Origin: Xylona heveae TC161
Taxonomy: Eukaryota > Ascomycota > Xylonomycetes > Xylonales > Xylonaceae
Length of the DNA stretch: 64,000 nucleotides
Assembly (NCBI RefSeq): GCF_001619985.1
Contig: NW_017264196.1
Span: 62,001 to 126,000, forward strand
Direction of reading: 5' to 3'
The translations under genes were made by a program, and so were the position numbers. How positions within the stretch are numbered: position 1 is the first letter of the stretch; the number at the start of each line of letters is the position of its first letter. Positions 37,873 through 51,000 of the stretch are shown one piece after another. The notes under the pieces were generated by a model. That model made no database searches. It had not been told where the DNA came from and saw only the letters and a program-made list of their open reading frames with translations.

Positions 37873-40800
37873 CTTGGAAATATCCCTTGATTGAAGAGGC
37901 GAAACGCGTCTTTTCCTGCAGCGACTCGTTGTGTCTATGAAGAAAGAATTGGCTCATCAGCCGACCGGGAAATAGAGCTTCCAATGAGATGAGTCGGATT
38001 GGTCGAATTCAGAGACAGAGCTGTAACTGTCGAGGTACGATGGAGAAAAGGTAAAACTGACCGTCAAGTGTGTATAAATCCCAGCCGTGCACTGTCGAAT
38101 TTTCCCTTGACTGCTAATTCGAGCTTGTTTACCTATTCTCAATTAGATTATTGCTCCAGTCGCTGAAGTTGAATCGAAATGACAGAACGCCAGGAATTTC
38201 CATGGACGAGGGAAGTATTGTTTTTTCTTTTGGATGAACGGACCTTAAAATCTTGATTTACTTGGACGAGAACTCGAATTATGCTCTCAATGGGTTCGAA
38301 GCTCAGTTGGAACAAGAGACAGTAAAGAAGCAAAGTCTGCAATAAGTTGCAACGCTCAGCAAATCAGTTGAGGGCGAAAGGAAAGGAGAGCACGATTGCG
38401 AAGACGCCCTTGGAGAGAATACAAAGAGAGATCGGGGAGAGGCAATGTGTGCTAACGGCTGCGTATGGGCGAAAGACGGAAGATATATAGAGGGTATTGC
38501 AAAGACGAGAGGGTGGCCAATTCGGCAAGATCGAGGATAAACAAGCGTTTCTCGTCTCTAAGATGGAGGGGGAAAGCTCGAATGTTCAACCTATAGAAAC
38601 GGCTCCTGCGTCTCTCGGTTTTCGCATTGCTATCCTCTTTTCCAGGCAGTGGAGCTCAGGAGCGGAACCAGCTATTCCATAAGAGAACAGCAAGCTTTAT
38701 GGGATTATTTTTCTTGCGGTCTTGCTTGACCTGTAATAAGGATGCCGGGGAACACGGAAGGAGAGCATGTCCCTTGATAGCCCATGTCAGATCGAACAGA
38801 AATAGGAGCTAGCTCGACCATTGGTGTCATATCTCTTGCAAAATCGGCCATGGCGCCGAAAGAGCTTTACGAGAATGATAGCATGCTCAAAGTGCCAATC
38901 CAATTCTCCAAGATATTCGTCCCTAGCAGGAACTATCCAACCGCAACCGCTGTGGGGCAGGCGCTAGGGTTTCTCCATCATATTCCCGTCATTATTGCTT
39001 GGAAGAAACGAATAAAGCAACCGGCAGAAGGTTAAACAAATCCTGATCCCGGTAATATGATCATTGTGAGAGTCTTTCTGCAGGCCAATTTGCCCATCGT
39101 CAATACCAGGTGCCAGCCCACGTTTCGAGAGCGCATCTGCTATCCCCCCTTACACTTGCCTGTCCTTCCTGCCTTTCTCCGCGCAGAGTCATCAATGTGG
39201 CTGCGGACCAATGCGGATAGTTGGTTCGACTTCCTGTGGTCAGTCCATCACTTAACCGGACCCAGCGATGCACATCGATCTTAGTCGATGCCACAACGAT
39301 CCCCAGTAATCACATCCTGGACCGAGCGTTAGTATGACAAGCCTGATAAATCAAAGTAGTGAAGGTATCGTCTGGCCGCAAATGGCCGCCAACAATGGAA
39401 CAGTAAGTTTCTTGTTGCCAGGCGGGTGTGAGGTGTCACCAGGATTCTGCGCCACGGCGCAAAGCCAAAAGGAAAATCGGGGAATGGGGCGGCGTTCCAC
39501 AATGGCGGGAAACGAGACCGCTAATTCTGAAATCTCAGACCGCTCGTTGACCTCATAGCGTGGAGAGTCGTTCCAATTCCTCAAATTGCCAGACTAAAAG
39601 GTTCTTTTTCTTTTTCACCTGTGGAAGATCTTCGTCGGGATGCGCACAAAAGGAATTAATCTGGACATGAAAACTTCCCTACGAAGTGCCAGACGAGTTT
39701 CTACAACAGGGGTCGACCCCTGTTTATTCTCCTTACTGATCGAATCTACTCTTCCAGTATCCTATAGTCAATTGCGCGGGCACCATCAACGGGAGTACGA
39801 TAAAGCCAATGAATATAGTATAGTCTTTTGCATCTGGGCAGAAATAGGGGAATTTTTCTCTAGAACAGGGCTTTCTATTGCGGGGGCTCAGCGAAGAAGA
39901 CCCTCATATTGATGAAGGCATCAGTTGTGACGCAACCACAATCGGCATAGCCCAGCTTCTTCCAAGTCATTGGAAGTGAAAGATTTGCTTGGTACAAGGA
40001 TTGTTTGCAGGAGCGTTCTTGGAGGCGCCCTGCCACTAAGGCCCGCAGATAATGTTCAAGTAGCCGATCAATCTTGAGTTATTTTGGTGTTGAGGAAGCG
40101 TAATATGATTTCACATCTACCGTCTCTCTGATGTCTACGGCCCGAAAGAGCCAGACATACAGATTAGATCCGCCAATAATTTGGTTCTAGGACCCTGGCG
40201 CCCGTCAAAGACGCCGGGAACCACAGCGCGCTATTAGGAGGGGGCGGTCTGCTGGTAACAGTGCCGCGCAGAACATATGATTTGGGACCTGACCTCTATT
40301 GTTCGGCATGTAGACAAAAGGTAGTTACTTGTACGTTAGGTATTCTGTCAAGTGCTGTAGTGTTTTGAGTAGAGGCAGATTAGGTACTTTCCACGGTAGT
40401 TAGTCACCGTGCTTGTATCTCTCTATCTACTTTATAAGTCGGACGCCATTCTCTCGCCCGAAAATTCGGCCCTCGGGCCGTGAGCTAAACTCGCGGGGAA
40501 GTAACCAAGCGCATCCGTTCAAGGGTTTTTCCCTTCTACCTACCTTACCTATACAGTAAGTTACTACACTATCACACGTCCCCACAAAGTATGTGCTGCT
40601 CACACTTTTTCCGCCCCAGGCTGCAAGATCCATTCAGAAGAGGTAGAAAGGAAATTTTAAGCCACTGCGAGTCCCGAAAAATGCTGGTACGTACAAAGCC
40701 CAATTAGTGATTCGGTGCTGAGCAAGGCAGATAACTGTCTACACATGAAGGAATGGATGCTCCGCTGTTCGCTCATTTCCTTTTTCATCACGTCAAAAGT

Positions 40801-41516
40801 GTCATTGCGACAAAGAGGCTGCCAAATGGTACTTGCCCTTCAACAGCAGATGGTGTTACTTTCGAGACCGTTTACTATGCAAGTCTGTGACATTTCTTTA
40901 CTTTCATATACTTTGTATATTTTTGTTCGGAACCTGTAAACTCGGGGCATCATCGAAATAATTCAATTGTGGAAGGTCTTCTCGTGGAGAGAAATGAGCT
41001 TAAGCTATTTGATATGTTACGTATTGTATTCCTGGCACTATAAAACTTTTACCCATCAACCGATACTGCCGTCACTTTCTCAACCGCCCGCTGCATCTCG
41101 TGCCATTTGCCATTTTCGATGGTTGAACGGGAAATATGGATTAGTTTCTATTTACACGAGAAAAAAAGTGATAATTTCTATGAGCAAAGGGGGAAAACCG
41201 CTATCATTGCCCCCCTAAATTAGTCGCAGTGAATGCATGTCGAATGCAACACTTCACAGAGCGAAGATTAATGGGTAAAAATCTATTTGCAGCCAAACAA
41301 ATCGGAGAAATGCAAGAAGAATCTGAAAATCCTATCATCTTCCCCTTGTCAGGTGATCAAGCAGATGGCAAGCGCCGGTGGTGAGCCGTCAGACTACAAT
41401 CCTGGTGCAGAGCTGAAGCCATATTTACAAAAGAAAAAAAAATCATTCAAGGGAAACAGCAGTACATACTCCATCGAAGATCCGCTGCCGGTACGTTCTC
41501 CTGTGCCAGCGGACGA
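37873..41516. other. Long intergenic region, no supported gene
   Basis: 3.64 kb between the RRM-protein start and the P450 reductase stop, both minus strand. The part next to the RRM gene probably includes a long 5' leader; the base just before its ATG (TTCCAAG) could be a splice acceptor. Short open frames up to about 120 codons show no recognisable domain. The CTACCTACCTTACC-like stretch near 40538 is typical fungal intergenic sequence. Confidence 0.5.
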
Positions 41517-43667
41517 TCAAGACCATACGTCCTCCTGGTATCGGTTTCGAGCTCGCATGGTCTTTACTATGTCTTCTGCTTGCGCCTCATTGATGTTTCG
41601 CTGCTTAGCGATGATCTCGGCGAGAGTAGAATTGACCTCTCGCGCCATGTGAGCGGCATCTCCGCACACGTAGAAATAACCTCTGTCTTGAAGTAATGCG
41701 TCGATGAGCTGTGCATGTTCACGCAGCCGGTGCTGGACATAGACTTTTTCCGGTCCATCCCTGGAGAATGCAGTGACAAAAATAAAATTATCGCCAAGCG
41801 CCTTCTTGTACTCCTGCGGATCATAAAATTCGTTAACGCACAAGTTCAAGTAGAAAGATAAATCATACGAGTTGCTCACCTCCCATTCGTTTTGATACAG
41901 AAAATCTTCTGTCTTTCTCCGGCAGCCAAAGAATAAGACACATTTACCAACATTCTCACCTGCCTTTGCTTGTTCGGCGCGCTCTTGAACAAATGCTCTA
42001 AATGGAGCAACTCCTGTCCCTGGCCCAATCATAACAATAGGTTTGGAAGGGTCTGAAGGTAGCTTAAAATTCGAGTGGCGAATATGGACCGGCACATGGA
42101 TGCCATCGTATTTGTTGCGAGGTCCAGTGATAGCATAGCTCAAACCATGCGGGTCCGGATTTGGATCGCCATGCTGCTTCTGCTTCAGCGCGAGCAAATA
42201 GTTCGTCGTAACCCCCTTGAGCATCTCAGGTGAGCCCGAAATCTGAGATGATTCGACGACAGCGGTAATTGATACTTTGTTCTTTTGAACCAACGAGGAT
42301 GACGAGATAGAATAATAGCGAGGCTGTATTCTGTGAAGACCTTCGATAAAAATCGAAAACGGGATGCCAGTCCATTTTTGCGACTTCTCCACCTTTTCCA
42401 AAACCTGTGCAATATTCAGGTATTTCTCGGCGACCCGTTCATGAAAATAATCTTTGTCATTCCCCAACTTTGTCATTTCGGCCTTGGCTGTGTCCGTAGG
42501 AGCGAAAGGAGCGATTGACGCCACAAATTGACGCGAGACCGTGCCACAAATTTCGAGGTAATAGGAAGCAGCCGCGTCGTAAGTCGTGGGCGTAGGAAAC
42601 GGGACCTTCGCGGTCGCATCAAGGCTTTTGACAGCAATAACGGTATGGCTTCGCGAAGTTAAACCCAAGACTTCCAGAAAACGGTTCACTTCCTTGCCAG
42701 AGTTGGTTGGCCAGACTGCTAGATGATCGCCAGTCTGATAAGAGAGATTCGAACCGCTGATTTCAATGTCCATGTGCAAGCAATTTCTATCCTTTGCAGT
42801 AAACAGTTCCCGGGATTCTGCAATGGGAGCAATGAAAGGATTATGCGCGTTGTACGGGCCTTTAGACAAGCCTTCCAGATGATTTTTGTTTGGTTCGCCC
42901 AAATACACATTATCAGCCTCGGCAGTTAAGTCTTCTCTCTCCGTGACTTTGAAAACGGGCTCATAGACAGCCTCACGCTCTTCAAGACCCATTGCTTCGG
43001 CCAAGGCCAGCCACATAGGCTCCTTCCACGCCAAGAAGTCTTCTTCCATTGTTCCAGCACCATCGTCTCCTTCACCGGCCGTGCCAATTCTATTGGCACC
43101 GAGTTTCTGCAAGGCGAGATCAACGCGACGGACCATAGCATTGTAGTGTTCGTAAGTGTTGTTTCCCAGCCCGAATGTGACATACTTCATGTTATGAAGC
43201 GGGGCTTCAGAATCGTCAGGGTCACTGAAAGTGACATCCTCACCCGTGATAAATTCGTAGAATTCAACGGCGTTGTCGGTCGGCTCGCCTTCGCCGTAGG
43301 TTGCAAGTACAAACATGGCAATCTTATTGCTGGGGAAAGTATCAAGTGTGTCGTAATCATAATCTTCCAAATCCGCGACCATGGTATTCAAACCAAATCT
43401 TGAATGACCCTCCTTTGCCAGCCTTGACGCATAATCTTCGGCAGTTCCAGTCTGCGATGCGTAAAAGATCACGCAGTCCTTTCCTGTCTCCTGCATTTTC
43501 TCTATGACATCCCTAGTTGCCCCTTTTATCGGGCCAGTTGCAGATGAACTTGGGCTCACTTGCGACGCCTTGGAAATACCCCAGTAAGTCCCTTTGGTAA
43601 AATAGGCGACAGTGCCGGCCAAGAGCACAGCCAGCACTGCAAGATCGAGGACGTCCAGTTGAGCCAT
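41517..43667 (-). CDS. CPR1: NADPH-cytochrome P450 reductase
   Basis: ER-anchored diflavin enzyme passing electrons from NADPH to P450s, squalene epoxidase and other acceptors. Two exons, 43667-41880 and 41813-41517. The 66-nt intron is in frame (22 codons), so read-through would wrongly insert residues after NEWE; removing it joins NEWE to EYKKALGDNF and gives 694 residues, the normal fungal length. A short N-terminal anchor (LAVLAVLLAGTVAYF) precedes the FMN domain (ASQTGTAEDYASRL, ATYGEGEPTD, GLGNNTYEHYN). The FAD domain has RYYSISSSS and the NADPH domain GPGTGVAPFRAF, FFGCR and CGDAAHMAR. The end, EDVWS, keeps the aromatic gate residue. It diverges from TAO3. Confidence 0.97.
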   Translation of the reverse strand: MAQLDVLDLAVLAVLLAGTVAYFTKGTYWGISKASQVSPSSSATGPIKGATRDVIEKMQETGKDCVIFYASQTGTAEDYASRLAKEGHSRFGLNTMVADLEDYDYDTLDTFPSNKIAMFVLATYGEGEPTDNAVEFYEFITGEDVTFSDPDDSEAPLHNMKYVTFGLGNNTYEHYNAMVRRVDLALQKLGANRIGTAGEGDDGAGTMEEDFLAWKEPMWLALAEAMGLEEREAVYEPVFKVTEREDLTAEADNVYLGEPNKNHLEGLSKGPYNAHNPFIAPIAESRELFTAKDRNCLHMDIEISGSNLSYQTGDHLAVWPTNSGKEVNRFLEVLGLTSRSHTVIAVKSLDATAKVPFPTPTTYDAAASYYLEICGTVSRQFVASIAPFAPTDTAKAEMTKLGNDKDYFHERVAEKYLNIAQVLEKVEKSQKWTGIPFSIFIEGLHRIQPRYYSISSSSLVQKNKVSITAVVESSQISGSPEMLKGVTTNYLLALKQKQHGDPNPDPHGLSYAITGPRNKYDGIHVPVHIRHSNFKLPSDPSKPIVMIGPGTGVAPFRAFVQERAEQAKAGENVGKCVLFFGCRRKTEDFLYQNEWEVSNSYDLSFYLNLCVNEFYDPQEYKKALGDNFIFVTAFSRDGPEKVYVQHRLREHAQLIDALLQDRGYFYVCGDAAHMAREVNSTLAEIIAKQRNINEAQAEDIVKTMRARNRYQEDVWS

Positions 43668-45019
43668 GATCGCCTGCGGCAGAGGATTTTGTTAGCGGGA
43701 GAAAAGCATGTTCGGCAGAGGGTTGGACTTGCGTATTGGAGACAATTCACCCCACTTGATGGCTGCAGTGTGAGTAAAGGCCAATAAATGACGCCTTATC
43801 GATCGCTTTCTGATTTCAACGCGAGGGGGATTTCAAGACGAAGATTCCACGTTACGCGAAGACAACGGGAGAGTCGGCGGGCTCCGGATATTATAAACTC
43901 CGAAAAGCGTTTAACTACCCGCGAGGTGAGCGAGAAAGCCTCCGAGAGCTTAATTTGACTCCGATAAAAGGAGCGAGCTCAATCTCTAGTTATCTAGCGA
44001 ACGATGACCGGAGTGAACGGAGTACCTCAGTACACAAAAATTGAATGCTTGTGAATTCACTTGTAACAGGTTAGGTAGGTACCTTAGGTAGTCATTTCAA
44101 ATATTGGAATGAAAAAGGACGAGGTTGTGATGATATGCGACAAAAATTATATATACTACTCCACCAGAGCAGTGGTCTGAGGCTGAAGGCGGGAGCACCA
44201 GCTGATGCGGAATCGGAGAATCGGGTCCGCTTCGTTGGGTTACCGGGCTCTGGATCGGTTGACTGAATTTGTACATAATAATGGTCCGTCATCTCTTAAC
44301 ATCGTGTAACTATTTATCATCTTCGGACTGGTCGTCTTGTCAAACTTGCAGCCTTTGGGCTCGGCAAAGACAAATTTCCCGTAGAAACCTAGGTACGCCC
44401 GGTGTGGTGTAAATCTTGGATGTATGCGAACCAAGGAAAATAATTCTATTAGCCCGGGTTCAATTGAAACGCTTCTCGGGACAATTTAAATGATCACAAT
44501 TTGCTGACCTATAAGAGTTAAATTTGATAAATCTTTTGTTTCAATTCCTTAATTGAGGAGTACTTAATAAGCAAATATATGCCACAAATCTACAAAAAAA
44601 AATTTCACTCCAAAGTCATACCTCGACGGAATATGGACCGCCATCAGGATATTCTGGTGTTGTGCTCGGCATCACAGCTCCTCTTGGAATATGTGTTAGT
44701 CGTGCAGTTCAGTCAGGCAGTACATCCTGCGTGAACCGTATCAGGAACAGTACCTGGCTAACCCACCAGCTCGGCCTACTTTCAGGGTACCTTGGCTGAC
44801 CCACCACCGGCGAAGATCAGGGGCTCTCCGCCATGATTAATGGGACACTCGCGGAATAAGCCGTAGGCTCGCAACTTTACAACCTCTCGTTCATGTGCTT
44901 ATGCTTTAACTGTTGGTTCATTATCGATGACTGTGGGATCAATAACTAAAGTACCAAGGATGTTTGGATGCATATGTTTATGCTGTGAAATTGGATGAAT
45001 TTCAAATGTTGACAACGCA
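43668..45019. promoter_or_regulatory. Divergent P450-reductase/TAO3 intergenic region
   Basis: 1.35 kb. It holds a CGGAGTA motif (44018-44024), a TAGGTAGGTACC-type stretch near 44074 and an imperfect 20-base direct repeat (44751-44770 and 44788-44808). No gene supported. Confidence 0.5.
44751..44808. repeat. Imperfect direct repeat upstream of TAO3
   Basis: Two copies of about 20 bases, TACCTGGCTAACCCACCAGC and a close variant with an added T and a G for A, start 37 bases apart in the divergent intergenic region. No function can be assigned. Confidence 0.55.
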
Positions 45020-48000
45020 ATGGGTATGTAGTTTCTCTTCCTTACGTTTCTTAAGCTTTATGCCTTTAGCAGGACCGGAAAGTGCCTGGTGTCGACACTG
45101 AGCTGCGCTGACATTCGCAGCCGGGCCAGATCCATCTCCGACGCACCCTCATGTTCTTGTCAACAATGTTTTTCAGACAAATGCTACCGAGCCAACGTTG
45201 CAGAGGCTTGAAGGGCTTGCTCATGACCAGTGCTCGCCTTCAGTTTATGCAACCCCCACACACTCCCGAGAGCCGTCGCAAACCAGAGGTCGACTGCCCG
45301 GCGTAGCGAATTCGGGCATTTCAAGTGTACAGTCTCATCATGCGTCTCCTTCTCGCGGGATCTCTGCTACTTCGCCCACCTCTCAGTCTGGCGGAATACT
45401 TGAAGATGCAATTGAACGACGCCCTTCGCAACCGTACAGTCACCATCGCCAAGCTTCGATAGTTCATGGCGTCCATCATTCTCGGAATCCAAGCCATGCC
45501 AAGGCTTCGTCGGCCGGCTCTTCAGGCCTATCAACTTTGGCTACTCCAATGGGCAATGGAAGCGTCTCATCTGCCGCTCTCCAGGATCTCTCCTCCAATA
45601 TACTTCAGAGTGATGATTATTCCTTCGGCCGAGTCCCTCCCAGTGCGAACGTGGGCTCCTCCAGCCGCAGTAATGCGATTACTGCTTCCAATATTGCCGA
45701 CATTGTTGTGGCTGAACCAGGCCAGAAGAGACTTGAACGGATGCAGAGTGGGAGGTCAAGGCGCGAGGATGGTCGCAATCAGTCTCATTCACGGCATCAT
45801 CACCCTCAGGAGCTCAAAACTGTTGGGGAATACGCTTTGCATCATCTTTTCAACTCTGTTCGTGCAAATTTTCAGTACGAAGCTAAAGAATACGAGCTGA
45901 CAAATCTGGTTAGTTTGTTGGGCAAGCAGACCAAAAGATCAATATGTGTATCGGCCATTCGTCTACCTATGAACCACATGTGGAGCAAATATGCGGCCCT
46001 GGAATTGACACTGGTTTCGATCAACTAATTGCCGCATTGGGCCACATTGCTCGCCAAAAGCCAAAGCCTCTCATTGACACTTTGATGTTCTGGAGGAAAG
46101 CGAAAAGCGAAGCTGCAAATGCTGCGAGAATTGAGTTTAGTCAAGTAAGTTTCCCATTTTGCTTAATATCATGTAAGCCTGATTTCGTCACCGTAGAAGG
46201 AGCCTCCATTGTTCAACCAATATCATCGGAGGGCGGAATATAACAGTCCCTGTACTTGCCAATCAAACGCGGTCCCCGTGCGTTCTAACAGAATCCCAGG
46301 TGGCGTCCGCCTCCCGTCATGAGGCAGTTATTCAAGCTGAGCGTCGCTCAACAATATCTATCTATCTGCTGTGCCGCGTCTTAATAGAGATCATTGGTCA
46401 AAGTAGTCTAGCCAGTGTGACCCCTGAAATGGCGGACAGGCTGGAAGACATTATATTCAGTCAGCTCAAGGCTGCAGACCCTGACCAGTTGATTGCTTCC
46501 CCGCTGAAGCTTGCGAATTGGTCGATTTTTGCTCAGCTTCTTGGCGTGATGAGCAGTATCAATTTCGAAAGTGTCTCGGATCGATTCTTTTCCGATCTCG
46601 AAAAATCCCAGAGAGAATGTGGAAGCAAGGGATTTGCTAATAAGGATGTCGAAGCGCGAATGGAGTTGGTCATCATGGGAATGAAGCACCTTCATGTCAA
46701 CACCTATCCTGAAGAAGCCTGGGATCGGTCCTGTGACTTTATGCAAAGCCTTGGTCGACTTTTTATAGGCTCCCACGGACAACGGATAAAGCATGCTTAC
46801 TGCCAGGTCTTTGAGGCGATATTGTTACCTGTTGCAGCTAAAGCCAGTGCTGAACTCAGTGTCCCAAAATGGCGAGAATTCGTGGAAATGATTACCCCGC
46901 GGGTATCGCAAATGGCTACAAAGCCAAGACATTGGGCGGATGTATTTCCGCTACAGACCATCCTGCTTTGTGTCTCCCCCGTTGAAGTATTTGCTGGCCA
47001 TTGGCTGCAGCTTATCAGTCCACTGCAGCCAAAGCTGAAGGATAGAGGCACTAGGGGGTTGGCTCTTCAAGCCATTTGCCGGCTTACGTGGACCTACCTC
47101 TACCGCTGCTCGGATACTTCAAATGTCACCATGCGAAAATTGGACGAAGTTCTTCGAGTGGTGTTTCCGGCTGGCAAAAAGTCCTACTTGTCCACCGAAC
47201 CCATCATTGCTGAGCCCCTCATTCAACTGATTCGTTTCATCGGATTCAAACACCAGGACCTGTGCTTCCGGACCATCATCTTTCCTCTTATAAATTCGGA
47301 GCATTTCTCGTCTGGGAAAGAATTGCGAGTAGACCAGCTTGAGCCGGAAAAGATGGTCATCGGCATAAAATCTTTCCTGGCTATTATGTCGGACCTCGAA
47401 AAGGGCCAACAAGGAAGACCGCCTTTCCCTCAATTCGTTGAGTTTTCAAATATTGAAGTCACGGGGCCCTCTTCGTCTCGAGCTGCTTCGACTCGCGTTC
47501 TCGGATCGGCGCCGTCGGTCTCATCGATTAAAGAGGACCGTCTTTCGCGACCTGTCATCACTTTGGGTTTTGATGACGTGTCGAAGGAGTATTACTCTAG
47601 ATTCTGCGAGATACTTGGAAAGATCACACTGATATGTGACAATGCATTCGGCGGTCAAGCTGTGCTTGATGAAAAGTTTAGCGCTCAACCTCCGAAAACT
47701 CCCATTGCAGAGACTTTTGGCTTTGGGCGTAGAGATGAACACACCACTGCTGCGGAGCAAAAGCAGGGTTTCTACGATCTTTTGCACGTTGCCGTGCAAG
47801 CTCTGCCACGTTGTCTTTCAGCTCATATCCCATTTAATTCACTGATCAATCTTCTGTGCACAGGAACGGCTCATGTGCAAAGTAACATTGCCGTTTCTTC
47901 TACCCAGTCACTGAAATCAATCGCTCGTCAATCGCATGCGCAGCAGGTGACTATTGGGTTTGCACGGTTCATTTTCAACTTTGATGATCGCTACTCGACT

Positions 48001-51000
48001 ATGTCGGATGGAGGTATGCTAGGCCCTGGGCATATTGAAAACACACTTAGATTGTACGTCGAGCTGCTTCAGGTATGGATCGAAGAAGTCAAACAGAAGT
48101 CTATTGTGGTTTCACTTGACTCCGGCGAAGATGCATCTGCCGGTAGCCGGGGGGTTCAACTTGACCTCTCCGGCGTGTGGGCTCATGTTGATGAAGTTGA
48201 ATCGCATGGTCTCTTTTTTCTATGTTCCCAGTCTCGCAGAGTTCGGTCTTTTGCGGTTACGGTCTTGCGTTTGGTAACGGAATTTGATCTCGCCCTCGGA
48301 AAGCCAAATAATCAAAGGATTATTAGCGTCATGGAGGGCGATGTGCAGGGAGTACTGGATTGCAACGACGAGCGCCTCTCAATTGCCGAAAGAAGCAGAC
48401 TTCAACGGACACGGCAAAAAGGTGGTCCGCCGGACACTCCTGTCGCTTTTTGCAGTAGTGAGATTTCATATGATACGACCTTGTGGTTCAAAATGTTTCC
48501 GAGCCTGATCCGCGCCTGCTTTGAAACTTGTCCTTTTGCTGTTACACTCAGTCGGGAGATTATATGCGCAAGGCTACTTCAAATGCAGAAACACATCATG
48601 ACGATTGCAGAACTCCCTTCACGAGGTCCGCAAGCGGGCGGAATCGAGTTTGGCCCGCCCAACAAGTCGAGTCGTCTCACTGCAACCCCGCCTGAAGTAA
48701 TAATCGAACAGTGGAAGTTGTATCTCATAATGGCTTGCACAACTCTAACAAAGGCTGAGGGCCAAGAACAAGTTTCCGTGCAGACTCCTCTGCAGCATGC
48801 TCGCAAATCATCAAAAAGCATTCAGCAAAGCGTGGAGAAGATTACCTCTGCGAGGTCCCTATTCCGATATGTGACCCCATTGCTGGGCGTCAATTCAGGC
48901 TCAATACGAGAAGCTGTTGTCGCGGCTCTTGGCTCAATTAACATTAATCTTTATAAAACACTCTTGGAGTCCCTACGATCTGCAGTCTCACGATGTAATG
49001 AGGAGGCAAAGCTCCGTATCGGGACTCATCAGCGTACCGGAAGCTTTTCCAGGCGGAATCGAACAACCGACCTACTTCGCACTGAGGTAACCCATGTTTA
49101 TAAGCTTACATCGCACTTTCTGCGTCACGAGGAAATTTGGAAAGACGACTGGATTCTTAACAACCTTGTGACCTACACAAAGGATCTTAGGATATTTTTA
49201 AGTGATTCGGAAGTGCAGAATGACTGGGAGTTTCAGACATTGAGAAGGCATTACTGCGGCCTAATGGAGGAGCTTTTTGAGGGGATTAATCGACTGCAAG
49301 ATCCGTCTAGATGGATGCCTTTCGAATCAAGGAAATCCGCATTTGCGCTCATGGAGGAGTGGTGTGGCTATTCGCCGAACGTTCATCAAATCCGACAACG
49401 GGAAACTAGCATAAGACAGCCGGTCTTCACTCACCAGAAAGACGTCGGAGAAAAGGGCCCCGGGACAGCCGCGATGGAGATTGAGAAAAAAAATCTCAAA
49501 ATAGCGGCTCTGAGTGCCATGGCTTCTCTTTGTGTACGTTCGTTTCTCCTCATTACGAAAACTTTTTAACTTATATCGGACAGGGTGGGCCACTAAGTAT
49601 AACCACCGAGAGTGGTGCTAATCTGCAGTTCGATGTCCGTCGCATGCTCATGTGGATCGATGCCATATTCAGCACCGTGAGCGATAACATGCATAAAATT
49701 GGCCGCCGCGCTCTCACAAATTCGATTGTGTACAATAAAGAGCACCCGTATCTCCTCGAACGCTCCATAAGGATGTGCTATCTAGCAGAGACTCCAAAGG
49801 CTCTAGCAAGCTACTTTGAAGTGGTGGCTCAGGTTCTGACTGAACATGGCGACTATCCAATCCCATTTTGGAAGATATTAGGTGCTTGTCTCTACACTCT
49901 AGGGAACGAGAGATCCGAAATCCGAATGAAATCTGCGCGACTTCTTCGAGTGTTGGAGGAACGCGAAGAAAAAAGTTCGAAAATACAGGATCTGGATATC
50001 AGCATATCTGACAAGACTACTGCGGTCTACAAGTTGGCTCAATTCGAAATCTCTAAAAGGCTCTCAAAACAACACTTTGAGCTTGCTTTTCTCGTATTTT
50101 CTGAGTTCACCCTCCACTTTAAGAGCCTCCACCCCGACCACCAGAGGAACATGGTTGCGGCTATATTACCTTGGATCCAGACAATCGAACTGCAGCTAGA
50201 TCCGAATGGTGGTCCAACCGCCAACTCTTACATGTTCCTGGCTAATCTTTTTGAAATAACTATACGATCCGGCAGCGCCTTACACAATGAAGTTCAGGCG
50301 CTTTGGCAAGCCCTGGCTACGGGGCCTTACGCGGGGAATGTACAAGTTGCTCTAGATTTCATCATATCTCTCTGCTTGGATCGAAGAGAGCAAAGCTTCG
50401 TCGACTATGCGAAGCAAATCGTGGTTTTCCTCTCTAGTACCCCAGCTGGACTAAAGGTAGTGGAGTTTCTCTTGATGCAGATTACACCGAAAGCCATGGT
50501 TATAGAAAAGCGTGAACCTCCTCCTCCTCCCGAGGCACAAAGTCTGCCCTATCTGGCTGATCTGTCTCTCGCATTGCCAATTGGAAACAAACAGGTAGGT
50601 AGGCTTGGCACCGATGCTAATGCGATTGCTAACAATGTTCAGTCTGGATTCTCTCTAGGGCAATTGGCGCTGATTCTTTTGGTGGATTTGATGGTGTCTC
50701 CGGTACAATTAGCCCCAGACGATGTTCCTTTGCTTATCCAGGTTGTTTTGGTCCTTTGGGATCATTATACTCCACTAGTGGAGGAGCAAGCCCGGGAAAT
50801 GATGATCCATCTCATCCACGAACTTGTAATTTCGAAGATTGAAAGCGGCAGCACCAATCCAGATAAAGTCTATATTGAAGAGTTTGTCGAATCTGTGCGG
50901 CGCCATGAAGAGAAGGTTGATTGGCATTATGAAGATAGCAACAGCAAGGGCGACGGCCGGGATGAGAGTCTCCGAGTTCCAAAAGCAATGAATTACGTCA

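Noticed and set aside
38784-39035. Short plus-strand open frames in the 38-41 kb gap
   Set aside because: No homology recognised, no splice partners, below 125 codons.
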